From Leptospira noumeaensis (GTDB lineage: Bacteria; Spirochaetota; Leptospiria; Leptospirales; Leptospiraceae): DNA of 64,000 nucleotides. The position numbers and the translations under genes were made by a program. Positions 44,492 through 54,101 of this stretch are shown here, piece after piece. Every line of letters begins with the position of its first letter. The stretch's first letter is position 1. The DNA is taken from positions 1 through 64,000 of the forward strand of contig NZ_RQFK01000023.1 of the NCBI RefSeq assembly GCF_004770765.1, written 5' to 3'. Under the pieces are notes generated by a model. It ran no database searches. It was not told where the DNA came from and worked only from the letters and a program-made list of their open reading frames with translations.

Positions 44492-47029
44492 TTGGAAGGA
44501 ATTAGCATACAAAGCGCAATGAAAGATCATTTAATCCGCACAAGCCACCCCTACTCTTTACCTATCAAATCTGTTTCTACTTCAGGAACTTACGAAGTCA
44601 AAAACGAAGAATTTTTATCCTTTTTTGAAGAAAAGGAGCAGTCCTCACTTTCTTCTATCATCTTTAAGTTTGATGATGTTGTTTATTTTAATGGGATCGA
44701 ACTTCTTCCCGGAAAAGATGGTTTGGATTTTTTTCCTGATTCTTTCCGATTTGAATTGTCCCATGATGGAAAGTATTGGGAACCCATTTTACAAGAATCC
44801 TCTTTCAGGAAATCATTCAAAACTTCCGCAAAATGGCTATTTTCTCTTACTAGCGCTCGTTATGTGAAGTTTGTTTCTAAAATATCAAGAAAAGCAAGTA
44901 ACGGTAAAAATCGGATTAGTTTTGGTCAGTTAAAAATTCTCATCACGGGAATCCAATCCATCCAAGCAAGTTCAGAACTGGACAGATTGTATGTAAAAGA
45001 AAATCTTTTTGATACAAGGCCTGACTACGGTTGGTCATCTAAAAAGAAAGAAGAACCAGAAGAAGAGTATTTGATTTTGGATATGGGATCTGTGAACCGC
45101 ATTGAAGAGATGCGAATGCTCACAAAAAATGATCCTACAACAAATTTTCCGGAAAGGTTTGTTACTTATTATAGCGAAGATGATCTGACTTGGCACCAGT
45201 TACACGAGGAGAATTTCTTTTTATCGGAACCTGGGACTTGGTATAAATGGAGATTTTCTGCAGTCAATTTACGATTTCTGAAATTGGTTTTTTTTCAAGA
45301 GAAACAACCAAATAAAAAAGATTACATCACCGAAGTCATAGAACTCGAATTGTATTCTAGTCCTGATAAAAAAGATTACGGCGGACCTACGAGAGAACCT
45401 CTCCCCTATGCTTCAGTGCTTCGTTCGGGGATCATTCGATTGGCCGTGGATGGTGAGGTGAAAGAAGGTGTTGTGGTGCAAGCCAACGACAGGCGCCTTC
45501 GGGATGCCACTACTGAATACCGCGGAATTGTTGAGTTAGCATCGGACGGAGAAGAAAAACCGGGGGTTGCGGTTCAAGGAAATGATAAACGCCTAAAAAT
45601 CGCCACTGAACTTACTCATGGTCTAGTTAGGTTGGCTAGAAGTGGAGAATCAAGACCCGGACTTGTTGTGCAATCAGACGATGAACGTTTACGAAGTGCA
45701 TCTACCGAACACCCAGGGATCGTTGAGCTTGCGTTAGATGGGGAAACTCGTCCAGGTGTCGCCGTTCAAGGGAATGACTCTCGATTGCGAGTAGCCACAA
45801 AAAAAACAATTGGTCTTGTACAACTTGCTGAATCTGGTGAAGTTGCCATTGATAAGGTGGTTACTGGAGATGATCCAAGGCTTCGTGATGCCACAAACAC
45901 TGCCAAAGGAATTGTACAACTTGCGCCGAATGGAGGAGAAGAACCGAATACAGTCGTTCAAGGTAATGACAAACGACTGCGCCATGCAAGCACTGAATTA
46001 CATGGAATCGTACAACTCGGCCACTCCGGCGAAAACAAACCAGGTGTTGTTGTCCAAGGTAATGACAAACGATTGGCAAAAGCTGGATTTGAGGAAGCAG
46101 GGATTGTATTACTTGCAAACCATGGAGAGTCTATTCCTGGTAAGGTGGTGCTCTCTGATGATCCAAGGTTGTCTGACAAAAGAGATCCTAAACCACACAC
46201 ACATCCTTATGCGGAAAAAGAACATGATTTTAATTCCCACACAGGGCTCTTAAAAATTACGGGAGAGGCTGAAGGTTTTATTAAGGGATTTGTTCCTCCA
46301 CAAGGAAAAGATGCCATCATTTACGGAAAAAATACCAAACAAGGTACTGGGGTCTCTGGTGTTTCTACACACATAGGAGTTTCCGGTTTTGGGGATTCCG
46401 TTGGTGTCTATGGAATTTCTAAAGGAAGGGAACCCAAACAATCTGCTGGAATTTTAGGTGCCGGAACTACGGCGCCTGGTGGAAGGTTTTTATCTCAAAG
46501 TGATTTTGCACTAGTTGTGGATGGAAAAGGGATTCCTGAGTTAGAACTTTCTGGTTCAGGAAAAGCCATTTATGCTAGTGGTGAGTCTTTGTTTGAAGGA
46601 AATCTACGGATCACAAAAGATGGCGGCGAAGAATGTATCGCTCGTTATTTCCGATTGGATGGGAAAGATGTTGTGACTGCGGGAGACCTTCTTGTAGCAA
46701 CGGAAGAACCTGGAGTTCTTGGAAGATCCAAACACCCCTACTCCACAAACGTGATTGGAGTTTGTGTGGCCAGTGCCCATCTGGTTTTTGGAAAACAAGA
46801 GAAGGCTGTGGAGTATGTGCTTGTGGCTTTACTTGGGATCACCAAAATCCATGTGGATGCAACACAAGTTCCTATTTATCCAGGAGATCTTTTGGTATCA
46901 GGACTTTCTTCTGGCCATGCAGTAAAAGCAGACCCATCCAAGTTGAAACCGGGAATGCTTGTGGCAAAAGCAGTGGAAGCTTGCAAAAGAGACAAAGGGA
47001 ATATCCTTTGTATGTTAACTTTCTCCTAA
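44492..47029 (+). CDS. Discoidin-like and phage tail-fibre-repeat protein
   Basis: An 845-codon protein from TTG 44492 (ATG 44519 also possible; neither has a clear ribosome-binding site). Residues about 20-160 and 165-290 look like two F5/8-type C (discoidin) folds ('DSFRFELSHDGKYWEPIL', 'ERFVTYYSEDDLTWHQL'). Residues 313-568 are eight 32-residue repeats of the form GIVxLAxxGExxPGxVVQGNDxRL. The last passes into 'DPRLSDKRDPKPHTHPY', as in tail fibres. The C-terminus (about 600-845) is a Gly-rich beta region and 'VPIYPGDLLVSGLSSGHAVKAD'. There is no signal peptide. It is probably trimeric and surface- or particle-bound. Confidence 0.75.
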   Translation: MEGISIQSAMKDHLIRTSHPYSLPIKSVSTSGTYEVKNEEFLSFFEEKEQSSLSSIIFKFDDVVYFNGIELLPGKDGLDFFPDSFRFELSHDGKYWEPILQESSFRKSFKTSAKWLFSLTSARYVKFVSKISRKASNGKNRISFGQLKILITGIQSIQASSELDRLYVKENLFDTRPDYGWSSKKKEEPEEEYLILDMGSVNRIEEMRMLTKNDPTTNFPERFVTYYSEDDLTWHQLHEENFFLSEPGTWYKWRFSAVNLRFLKLVFFQEKQPNKKDYITEVIELELYSSPDKKDYGGPTREPLPYASVLRSGIIRLAVDGEVKEGVVVQANDRRLRDATTEYRGIVELASDGEEKPGVAVQGNDKRLKIATELTHGLVRLARSGESRPGLVVQSDDERLRSASTEHPGIVELALDGETRPGVAVQGNDSRLRVATKKTIGLVQLAESGEVAIDKVVTGDDPRLRDATNTAKGIVQLAPNGGEEPNTVVQGNDKRLRHASTELHGIVQLGHSGENKPGVVVQGNDKRLAKAGFEEAGIVLLANHGESIPGKVVLSDDPRLSDKRDPKPHTHPYAEKEHDFNSHTGLLKITGEAEGFIKGFVPPQGKDAIIYGKNTKQGTGVSGVSTHIGVSGFGDSVGVYGISKGREPKQSAGILGAGTTAPGGRFLSQSDFALVVDGKGIPELELSGSGKAIYASGESLFEGNLRITKDGGEECIARYFRLDGKDVVTAGDLLVATEEPGVLGRSKHPYSTNVIGVCVASAHLVFGKQEKAVEYVLVALLGITKIHVDATQVPIYPGDLLVSGLSSGHAVKADPSKLKPGMLVAKAVEACKRDKGNILCMLTFS
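45428..46195 (+). repeat. Eight tandem 96-base coding repeats
   Basis: Eight in-frame units of 32 codons within the tail-fibre-like gene. Units vary in sequence, for example repeat 2 'GIVELASDGEEKPGVAVQG', repeat 6 'GIVQLAPNGGEEPNTVVQG' and repeat 7 'GIVQLGHSGENKPGVVVQG'. Length is exactly conserved at 96 bases each across 45428-46195, showing stepwise duplication with later divergence. Confidence 0.85.
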
Positions 47030-47839
47030 AAACAAAGGAAGTGAGGTGGGTTTTTGAATGAAACCCGCCTCGACCGCACGTTTGAGAAGATACTCTACTG
47101 CACCGTGACCTTCCGTTCCTAGGTTTTTTGTATAATCATTCACATACAAATTAATATGAGATTTGATCACCGCATCATCTTTGTTTTGCGAATTAGTTCT
47201 GATATAATCCATCATCTCTTTAGGTTCTAAATAGGCAGATTTCAAACTTTCCCGAAGATTTGCCTGAAACTTGAGTGCTTCCTCTCGTGGGATGTCTCTA
47301 CGGATTGCGATGGCACCTAGTGGGATGGGATAACCTGTAGAACTTTCCCACCATTCTCCAAGATCCACAACTTTTTCCATTCCTCTTGCTTCGTAAGTAA
47401 ATCTTTCTTCGTGAATGATGACACCTAGACTATTCTCCTCACTCATTACTTTGGGAATGATTTCATCATAACGAATGGGAGTTGGTTTCTGTTTTCCATT
47501 GGTATGAAGAGAAAGGAGAAGATTTGCTGTGGTCAAAAGTCCTGGGATGTATAAATTCTCGTAACTGCTTAGATCTGTTTTTGTATTTTTTTTTCGGATA
47601 ACAATGGGTCCGCAACCCCTTCCCAATGCAGAACCAGTTTCCAATAAGATGTATTTTTCTATGATATGGAAATAGGCAGCAAACGAAAGTTTTGTGACAG
47701 GAAATTTTCCTTGGAAAGCAAATTCGTTTAAGTTTTCTACATCGTAAAGTTCTTCTTTGACAGGATAACTAGAATTTCGAATCAAATGGTAGAAGAGAAA
47801 GGTATCGTTTGGGCAAGGGGAATAAGCTAAGGATATCAT
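47015..47839 (-). CDS. mqnD: 1,4-dihydroxy-6-naphthoate synthase (futalosine pathway)
   Basis: A 274-residue enzyme of the futalosine route to menaquinone that splits cyclic dehypoxanthinylfutalosine. 'ISLAYSPCPNDTFLFYHLI' at the N-terminus is the MqnD signature, followed by 'VTKLSFAAYFHIIEKYILL' and 'GRGCGPIVIRKK', with 'LGVIIHEERFTYEARGMEKVVDLGEWWE' (about 138-165). The fold is that of a periplasmic binding protein but it is cytoplasmic, with no signal peptide. It overlaps the upstream membrane-protein gene by 4 bases (ATGA) and converges with the tail-fibre-like gene with a 15-base overlap. Confidence 0.93.
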   Translation of the reverse strand: MISLAYSPCPNDTFLFYHLIRNSSYPVKEELYDVENLNEFAFQGKFPVTKLSFAAYFHIIEKYILLETGSALGRGCGPIVIRKKNTKTDLSSYENLYIPGLLTTANLLLSLHTNGKQKPTPIRYDEIIPKVMSEENSLGVIIHEERFTYEARGMEKVVDLGEWWESSTGYPIPLGAIAIRRDIPREEALKFQANLRESLKSAYLEPKEMMDYIRTNSQNKDDAVIKSHINLYVNDYTKNLGTEGHGAVEYLLKRAVEAGFIQKPTSLPLFLGES

Positions 47840-49014
47840 GGGGTAAAGAAAAACTCCTTTGTGGGTGTGATCCAGACAATTCGAATGATTAAAAATACAA
47901 ATAAGGTGGTGGAGATACCTAGGAACAGACGAAGTAAAGGCCTTTTTAAAACACCGTCTAAGAGTAAAGAAAAAGGCAAAATAAGAGTGAACATCCGACT
48001 GAGATTGTCAAAAGAACGCCAATACCCTTCTTCTGCGATGAGTATCACAAACAAACTTCCAACAATTGGCACGAGCAAATTGATGTCTGCAGAAAATGAT
48101 TGTTTTAGCGACTGGATACAAACGACAGACAAAACAAGAAATGAGATAAAAAAGAAAATTTTTGGAAATTCTTTGAGTTTGAACTGGAGAGTGGTTCCAT
48201 CTTGAAAACTTTTAAAAAATCCGAATAGAGGTAGGTCTGTCATATCTCTAAATCCGAGAGGGTTTGTTCCTAAATGGTTCGGTGGTTGGATCCATCCGTA
48301 TCCCACCAAACAAAGAAATGCGAATCCTGGGATTGAGTACAGAATCATCTCGCCCCATTTTTTTTCGGTGAGTTTTTTTAGAACAATTGGCAAAAGGAAT
48401 AAGACTCCGAGTTCCCTTGTTAACACCATGAGGAGAAAGAAAAAAATAGACAAAATATCCTTTTTGTTTTTGAAAAAGTAAAAGGCAATGATCCCAAAAC
48501 TAACAAACAAAGAATCGGCAACTAAAAGTAAATTTGCATTGAGTGAAAAAGGGGAAAACAAATAAAAGATAACAAACCATTTTGATTTTTCTGGAAGAAG
48601 GGAATACAAACAAAATACAGAAAGAAAAAACACGAGGAATAAAAAACAAAGGGTGATTGCCGGGTAATAGGTAAACCCAAACAAATGGGAGAATAAACCG
48701 GTAAACAAGGAAAGACCAATCCGATGGAACCTAAAATGATAAGAATCAACGATTAAGTCCCAATCTCCAGAATCAAACAGATCTTTTGCGAGAAAATAAA
48801 AGAACTGTCCATCGTATCCACCTGATTTGTAGATCACAAAATGGGAATCAACAAGGTTCGGATTGATTTCATAGAATCCCTCCCAAATCCCAATGAGGGC
48901 AGAAAGGGAATGTCCATAGGGAGCGGTTTTGAAGTAGATAAGCCCTCCGACTCCTAAAACGAACAAAAAGATGAGAACCCAAAGTTGGCGCAGCTTCACT
49001 CTTCCATTTTGCAA
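47836..49014 (-). CDS. Polytopic GT-C-like membrane protein (glycopolymer type)
   Basis: A 392-residue protein with about ten membrane helices. The first periplasmic loop reads 'SHFVIYKSGGYDGQFFYFLAKDLFDSG' (about residues 56-82). The 'GYDGQFFY' string is typical of proteins annotated as cell-surface glycopolymer formation proteins of the AZOBR_p60025 type. Later 'SYHFRFHRIGLSLF' and 'LTRELGVLFLLPIVL' are further landmarks. Likely a lipid-linked-sugar-dependent transferase at the inner membrane. It overlaps mqnD by 4 bases, although the functions seem unrelated. The start may also be at the GTG five codons in. Confidence 0.6.
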   Translation of the reverse strand: MQNGRVKLRQLWVLIFLFVLGVGGLIYFKTAPYGHSLSALIGIWEGFYEINPNLVDSHFVIYKSGGYDGQFFYFLAKDLFDSGDWDLIVDSYHFRFHRIGLSLFTGLFSHLFGFTYYPAITLCFLFLVFFLSVFCLYSLLPEKSKWFVIFYLFSPFSLNANLLLVADSLFVSFGIIAFYFFKNKKDILSIFFFLLMVLTRELGVLFLLPIVLKKLTEKKWGEMILYSIPGFAFLCLVGYGWIQPPNHLGTNPLGFRDMTDLPLFGFFKSFQDGTTLQFKLKEFPKIFFFISFLVLSVVCIQSLKQSFSADINLLVPIVGSLFVILIAEEGYWRSFDNLSRMFTLILPFSLLLDGVLKRPLLRLFLGISTTLFVFLIIRIVWITPTKEFFFTP

Positions 49015-49090
49015 AATTTAACAGATTCGAAAAGGAATTTCTCTGGAATTTTACGAAGATTCTGACAGTTTGTATCCAAAGTTGGGGCAA

Positions 49091-49894
49091 ATGAAAGAAG
49101 TTCTCGTTACAATCCAAAGTGTTTATCAGTATTTAGAAAAACTTGGCCCCAAAAAGTCCTTCCAGATTTTAAAAAATCTTGGTTATGAAAAGTTACTTTC
49201 GCTGACGGGAAAGGTTCCTAAAGAAAGGCTCATCGTTCTCACACAAAAATTGAGTGAAGATACAGTTGTGGAACTAGTAAAACAAATTCCCGAGAAGATC
49301 CTTGTGGAAATGATTAAAGAAAATGAGGATGATGACTTAGTATACTTTATCCATTCTCTTCCGATGTCTGATTTGGCTTTAGTTTCTAGAAGTATTCCTC
49401 CTCATGATGTTGGATTACTTGCAAAAACATTAGGTAAGGAAACGAGTGTAGAGATTCTTAAAACATTAGGAATTGAAAAATCCATTGCCCTACTCAAAGA
49501 AATTCCGATGAAAGATTTTCTCTGGTTGGTAAATGAAATGGAAGTGGGCTCTGTGATCCAACTTGTGAGCGAACTTTCTGTTGCCGATTGTAAAAAATGG
49601 ATCAAACAAAGGGGTTTAGAAGAACTTCCTGTTTTGATTCATTTTTTTGGTGTGGCCAATGCTTTGGCAATTTTTAGAAAACTGGGTATGAACCAAGCCT
49701 TAGAGATGATGCATTTGTTAGGAACCCGTGAGATGTTAGAATTGTCTCTTTTGTTGTCAAAGATGCCACTAGAAGAAAAAAATATTCCAGCGCTTCGCCT
49801 ACCCAAACCAAATGAATTGAATTCGAAAAACAAATCGAAACCGGCACCTAAGAAAAAACAAATCGCAAAAAAGAAAAAAACTTCTAAACGGTGA
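49091..49894 (+). CDS. Helical-repeat protein with basic C-terminal tail
   Basis: About 267 residues from ATG 49091, with TTGGGG five bases upstream; a TTG at 49070 is possible. The body consists of degenerate helical repeats of about 22-25 residues, such as 'VPKERLIVLTQKLSEDTVVELV', 'IPEKILVEMIKENEDDDLVYFI' and 'IPPHDVGLLAKTLGKETSVEIL', reminiscent of the helical N-domain of MgtE or of small alpha-solenoids. The final 35 residues are Lys-rich ('KKKQIAKKKKTSKR') and probably contact nucleic acid or membrane. It is on its own on the + strand and converges with the histidine kinase. Function unknown. Confidence 0.6.
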   Translation: MKEVLVTIQSVYQYLEKLGPKKSFQILKNLGYEKLLSLTGKVPKERLIVLTQKLSEDTVVELVKQIPEKILVEMIKENEDDDLVYFIHSLPMSDLALVSRSIPPHDVGLLAKTLGKETSVEILKTLGIEKSIALLKEIPMKDFLWLVNEMEVGSVIQLVSELSVADCKKWIKQRGLEELPVLIHFFGVANALAIFRKLGMNQALEMMHLLGTREMLELSLLLSKMPLEEKNIPALRLPKPNELNSKNKSKPAPKKKQIAKKKKTSKR

Positions 49895-52208
49895 CGTTTA
49901 CTTTTGGGAAGTAAATGGTAAACTTACTTCCTAGCCCCATTGTACTTTCGACAAAGATTTCTCCGGACATTTTGTCCACAAGCGACTTAACAATCGATAA
50001 TCCAAGTCCAGTTCCACCGATTTTTTTATTATCTGAAGAGGGGATTCTAAAAAAACGATCGAAGATTTGGTTTTTGTAATTTGGATCAATTCCAAGTCCT
50101 GTGTCTTCGACTGTGATTTCTATTTTCCCATTGGTCTCTAAAATGGAGATTCCGATTTTGCCTTTCGCTGTGTATTTGAGTGCGTTTACATAAAGGTTTG
50201 TAATGATTTGTGAAAACTCGAATTTGATTCCGCGTAAAAAATATCCTTTTTTGAGAGATAAATCCCATTCAATGGGTTTTCCTTTTGCTAGGTGTGAGTT
50301 CATGTGGATTACATCTTCGATGACTGGGACCGGATCAAAAATTTCTACCACTTCTGCTTCTTTATCTTTTTCTCTGGATGTAGTTAGTTTTAATAAGTTT
50401 TCGATTAAAAAACTGAGTCTTTTTGCGTTTTTATCAATTACCTCTAACATATTTTTATGTTCGGTGTTAAATGGTAATGATGTGTCGGACTTAAAAAACT
50501 CTAGATATCCTCTGATATTTGTCATTGGGCTTCGGAGTTCATGGCTTACGTTGGAGATAAATTCGTGTTGTAACCTTTCCTGTTCCTTTCTTTCAGAGTT
50601 GGGTCGGAACTGGACTTGGTATCTTTTTTTTGGTGAAAGAAGGATGGATGTAAAACTAATATCGACTTCTAGTTTGCTTCCATCCTTAACAAGGATTTCG
50701 ACATCGGGAAGAGATAACATGGTATCAGAAGAAAGGTCCGAACCAAATCGGAGTTGGTTTGAGACTTGGTTTCCTAAAATGATGTCTTCGATATTTAATT
50801 TTGTGATGTCTCCTCTAGTATAACTAGTTAACGAACGGAACTGGTTGTTTGCTTCGAGGATACTTCCTGTATCCGCATCCACGAGGGCGATGGCTTCTCT
50901 AGAAAATTCAAATAAATATCTATACTTTTCTTCGGAATATTGTAAATCAACAGCAGATCTATCTAGTTTGATTTCTAAAATTGAAATTAGGTTTTCTAAC
51001 TCTGTGATTTCTTCTCTTTGTAGTTCCATTTTGGCATTAAATGAATCTAACATGGAGTTAACGAGGACTTTGACCCGATTGTCAAGTTGTAATGTTTCGT
51101 CAGCGTTGATACGCGAGTTATAGTTACCTTGTAAAATGTCTAAAACCACTGAGTTTACATCGACAATCAGGTGTCTAACGGCATTGAGTTTTCTGTAATT
51201 GATTTGTGATGGTGCGTGGAGTTTTGATTCTGCGGGTTCTTGGAAACTATTTAGTTTTCGTACATCAAAAACTTTTTTGGGTTCCAGTGCTGCTAGAATT
51301 TCGTCAAAGTCGAGAGCTGATTTGACAGCTTCTGGTTGTATGACCCTTCTAATGAGTCGGAAATAAACATCTTTTAAGAGAGGGAAAAGTGTAGTGGAGT
51401 CACCTTGGTAGGAAAAAACTCCCTTTTGGATGAGAGGGTGTGCGTTTAATAGGTTTTTGGTTTCCCCTACTCTTAAGTGCGGATAAAAATGGGAGAGTTG
51501 TAAATCATCCCAAAGGTTTCCCGTGTTTAATTGGTTTGTGTTTTGCAAAAAATCAATGGCTTTTTTGACAGCGAGTAATACGCCGGAAACTTCTCTCCCA
51601 GTTTTCAATATGGCATCACCACTAAATGCAAGTAAGGTGGAAGGGTAAAAGGATTTTGCTTCTAAAATGGGTAACTCGAGTGTGTTTGCAAAGTCTTGAA
51701 AGTTCCGAAGGAAGGGACTAGAAAACGGATCAGAAACTAAACCTAAGCAAGAAGGTTTTAAAAATTCTTTTTCTTCTAAAAACCCGGGAGTATCAACGTA
51801 ACGCACTTTAACTGGGTTTTTTGGCGCATACTCTTCTAAAAATTTTTCTGCAAAGAGTCTTTCTACTGAGTACTGGTGAGGAACCGGAAGGATGTATGCT
51901 TTGTTTCTTGTGAGATCTTCTGGTTTGAATTGGAACCTGGAATAAAAAGAAAGTGGAGATTGATAGAGATAAATTCCTTTATAAATTCGTTTGAGTTTTG
52001 ATTTTTTTAAGAAACTATCTTGTAAATATGCAATGGTCGGAACTTCACCCGCTTCCACTCGACCGGCGTCAAGTAATGGCATAATTGCTTTGTGGTGAGT
52101 ATTGACGTGTAGTGTGACCTTCACGCCAAATTCTTCAAAATATCCCTTTTTATAGGCTACAACAACTGGTAAGGAACTAAGTCGACTTGTTATACAAATC
52201 TGGATCAC
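49884..52208 (-). CDS. Cytoplasmic histidine kinase fused to a substrate-binding-protein domain
   Basis: A 774-residue protein. Residues 1-300 are an NMT1/SsuA-like periplasmic-binding fold ('VVVAYKKGYFEEFGVKVTLHVN', 'EVPTIAYLQDS') but without signal peptide or membrane helix. A coiled coil with 'LENLISILEIKLDRSA' follows, then a PAS domain (about 425-535), HisKA with 'ISNVSHELRSPMTNIRGYL' (phospho-His about 557), and HATPase with 'NALKYTAKGKIG', 'VEDTGLGIDP' and 'GGTGLGLSIVKSL'. It presumably senses a small metabolite inside the cell. No response regulator lies next to it. The start is GTG 52208, directly after a hairpin. Confidence 0.9.
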   Translation of the reverse strand: MIQICITSRLSSLPVVVAYKKGYFEEFGVKVTLHVNTHHKAIMPLLDAGRVEAGEVPTIAYLQDSFLKKSKLKRIYKGIYLYQSPLSFYSRFQFKPEDLTRNKAYILPVPHQYSVERLFAEKFLEEYAPKNPVKVRYVDTPGFLEEKEFLKPSCLGLVSDPFSSPFLRNFQDFANTLELPILEAKSFYPSTLLAFSGDAILKTGREVSGVLLAVKKAIDFLQNTNQLNTGNLWDDLQLSHFYPHLRVGETKNLLNAHPLIQKGVFSYQGDSTTLFPLLKDVYFRLIRRVIQPEAVKSALDFDEILAALEPKKVFDVRKLNSFQEPAESKLHAPSQINYRKLNAVRHLIVDVNSVVLDILQGNYNSRINADETLQLDNRVKVLVNSMLDSFNAKMELQREEITELENLISILEIKLDRSAVDLQYSEEKYRYLFEFSREAIALVDADTGSILEANNQFRSLTSYTRGDITKLNIEDIILGNQVSNQLRFGSDLSSDTMLSLPDVEILVKDGSKLEVDISFTSILLSPKKRYQVQFRPNSERKEQERLQHEFISNVSHELRSPMTNIRGYLEFFKSDTSLPFNTEHKNMLEVIDKNAKRLSFLIENLLKLTTSREKDKEAEVVEIFDPVPVIEDVIHMNSHLAKGKPIEWDLSLKKGYFLRGIKFEFSQIITNLYVNALKYTAKGKIGISILETNGKIEITVEDTGLGIDPNYKNQIFDRFFRIPSSDNKKIGGTGLGLSIVKSLVDKMSGEIFVESTMGLGSKFTIYFPKVNVTV

Positions 52209-52211
52209 AGA

Positions 52212-52240
52212 GCAACAATCCCAAAAACAGGGATCGTTGC
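52212..52240 (-). terminator. Hairpin between htpG and the histidine kinase gene
   Basis: GCAACAATCCC (52212-52222) and GGGATCGTTGC (52230-52240) form an 11-base-pair stem with a 7-base loop. On the minus strand the single mismatch becomes a G-U pair, so the htpG side is the likely target. The kinase GTG starts only 3 bases past the stem, where the ribosome would bind, so it may also influence translation. Confidence 0.5.
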
Positions 52241-52265
52241 CAAATCTTTCTAGATGGTTTTGCCT

Positions 52266-54098
52266 TTAAGTAGAAAAAATCTCCTGGAGAAATTCTGTTG
52301 TTCTTTTGGTATATTCTGAAACATCTTTTTCGTCCATCACTTTGGCAGAGAGTAAGGAAAGGTCATAAATGGCCCGTGCCAATTTTTTTCCTTTCTCTGG
52401 ATTTACACCTTCAAACGCCTGTAAGGCGGATTTAACTAAGGGTGACTTCGAATTTACCATAAGGGTGTGTGATTTTAGAATGTTCTTTGTGTCTTCTCGG
52501 TTCAACATTGAGTTCATCTCTGACATCCTTCTCATAAATTCTGGCAAAAGAATGACTCCTGGAACTTCTATGGATTTTAATGCTTCTACCTTTACTTCCA
52601 CTCCTTCAGTTGGCAAGGAAGACTGGAATAAATTTTGAATTCTATCCGACTCAGTTTTATTGTCTTCGTTGACTAACTGATCCGGCGTTTCCTTATCGAG
52701 AACTTGGTCCGCAATTTCTGAATCCACTCTTTGAAACTTCCAATCAGGGTTTTTCATTTCTAAATGTTGGATGAGATGGGAATCGATTTTGGAATCGACA
52801 AGGATTGCTTCTAATCCTTGTGATTTTAATAACTCCATATATACGGAGCCCATCTCTGTTTCATTGGCATAAAAAATTTTGTTTTGGTTCTTCTCTTTAT
52901 TTTTTTCCTGATATTCTGAAATGGTTGAGTATCCACCTTCTGAGTTTTTAAAAATCAAATGATCTTTCATGGAATCATAAAATTTTTCATCCGTCAAAAC
53001 TCCATATTTTACAAATAAAGAGATATCACTCCAATTTTCTTCGTATTTAGTTCTATTTTTTTTGAAATCATCAATCAAACGATCCGCCACTTTTTTGATG
53101 ATATGGTTTGATATTTTTTTTACGAGTGGATCATTTTGCAAATAGGATCTTGAAACATTCAATGGAAGATCGGGAATGTCAATGGTTCCTTTTAAAATTG
53201 TTAAAAACTGCGGGATGAGTTCGCTCGCGTTGTCGCTGACAAAAACATGGTTACAAAAAAGTTTGATTCCATTTTTGGAAGCTTCTAATTCATGAGTGAG
53301 TTTTGGAAAATAAAGAATTCCTTGTAATCGGAAAGGATAGTCCACGTTCAAATGGATATGAAAGAGAGATTCTCCTGAAAATGGAAAGAGGTAAGAATGA
53401 AAGTCTTTATACTCTTCTTCTTTGATTTTAGCAGGTTCTTCTGACCATAAAGGTTTCTCGCGGTTTGCTTTTTCGCCTTGGACAAAAATCCCAACTGGTA
53501 AAAAGTCGCAGTATTTTTTGATTAACTCCTTTAGTTTCCATTTGTCTAGGTATTCGCCGGACTCTCCATCCAAATAAAGTGATATTTTTGTTCCTCTTGA
53601 CTCTTTTTCGATTGGCGAAATTGTAAAGTCAGTTCCTGATTCACTTGACCATATAACAGCCGTTTCCCCTTTTTTGTAAGATTTTGTTTCTATAGTTACT
53701 TTTTTCGATACCATAAAAGAGGAGTAAAAACCTAATCCAAAATGACCAATGATTTCAGCTTTGTTTTCTGCATTTTGGTATTGTTTTGCAAAGTCTGTTG
53801 CCCCTGAGAAAGCGATTTGATTGATGTATTTTTTAACTTCCTCGGAAGTCATCCCGATTCCATTGTCCTCAATCGTGAGGATTCTTTGGTCTACATCAAA
53901 ATTTAGGTCAATTTTATAGTCATTGCCACCTTCAAATTCTTCTGACAAAGCAATCTTTTTTAGTTTAGTAATGGCATCACTTGCATTAGATACTAATTCT
54001 CGGAGAAAAATATCTTTTTCAGAGTACAACCACTTTTTGATGATAGGGAAGATGTTTTCTGTTTCTACACTTATTTTGCCTGTTTCTTCAGCTGACAT
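52266..54098 (-). CDS. htpG: Chaperone HtpG (Hsp90)
   Basis: A 610-residue bacterial Hsp90. The GHKL ATPase motifs are intact: '[16 protein letters not shown]'-type N-box ('[16 protein letters not shown]', about 32-47), 'IEDNGIGMT' (about 75-83) and '[15 protein letters not shown]' (about 118-132). '[14 protein letters not shown]' and the middle-domain '[13 protein letters not shown]' are also clear. It folds stress-sensitive clients. It follows batD by only 3 bases, so it is transcribed at the end of the bat run, coupling a chaperone to the envelope-stress genes. Confidence 0.98.
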   Translation of the reverse strand: MSAEETGKISVETENIFPIIKKWLYSEKDIFLRELVSNASDAITKLKKIALSEEFEGGNDYKIDLNFDVDQRILTIEDNGIGMTSEEVKKYINQIAFSGATDFAKQYQNAENKAEIIGHFGLGFYSSFMVSKKVTIETKSYKKGETAVIWSSESGTDFTISPIEKESRGTKISLYLDGESGEYLDKWKLKELIKKYCDFLPVGIFVQGEKANREKPLWSEEPAKIKEEEYKDFHSYLFPFSGESLFHIHLNVDYPFRLQGILYFPKLTHELEASKNGIKLFCNHVFVSDNASELIPQFLTILKGTIDIPDLPLNVSRSYLQNDPLVKKISNHIIKKVADRLIDDFKKNRTKYEENWSDISLFVKYGVLTDEKFYDSMKDHLIFKNSEGGYSTISEYQEKNKEKNQNKIFYANETEMGSVYMELLKSQGLEAILVDSKIDSHLIQHLEMKNPDWKFQRVDSEIADQVLDKETPDQLVNEDNKTESDRIQNLFQSSLPTEGVEVKVEALKSIEVPGVILLPEFMRRMSEMNSMLNREDTKNILKSHTLMVNSKSPLVKSALQAFEGVNPEKGKKLARAIYDLSLLSAKVMDEKDVSEYTKRTTEFLQEIFST

Positions 54099-54101
54099 AT
54101 G

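Noticed and set aside
45428..46195. Possible CRISPR array from regular repeats
   Set aside because: The 96-base units are coding, in frame, diverged and without unique spacers.
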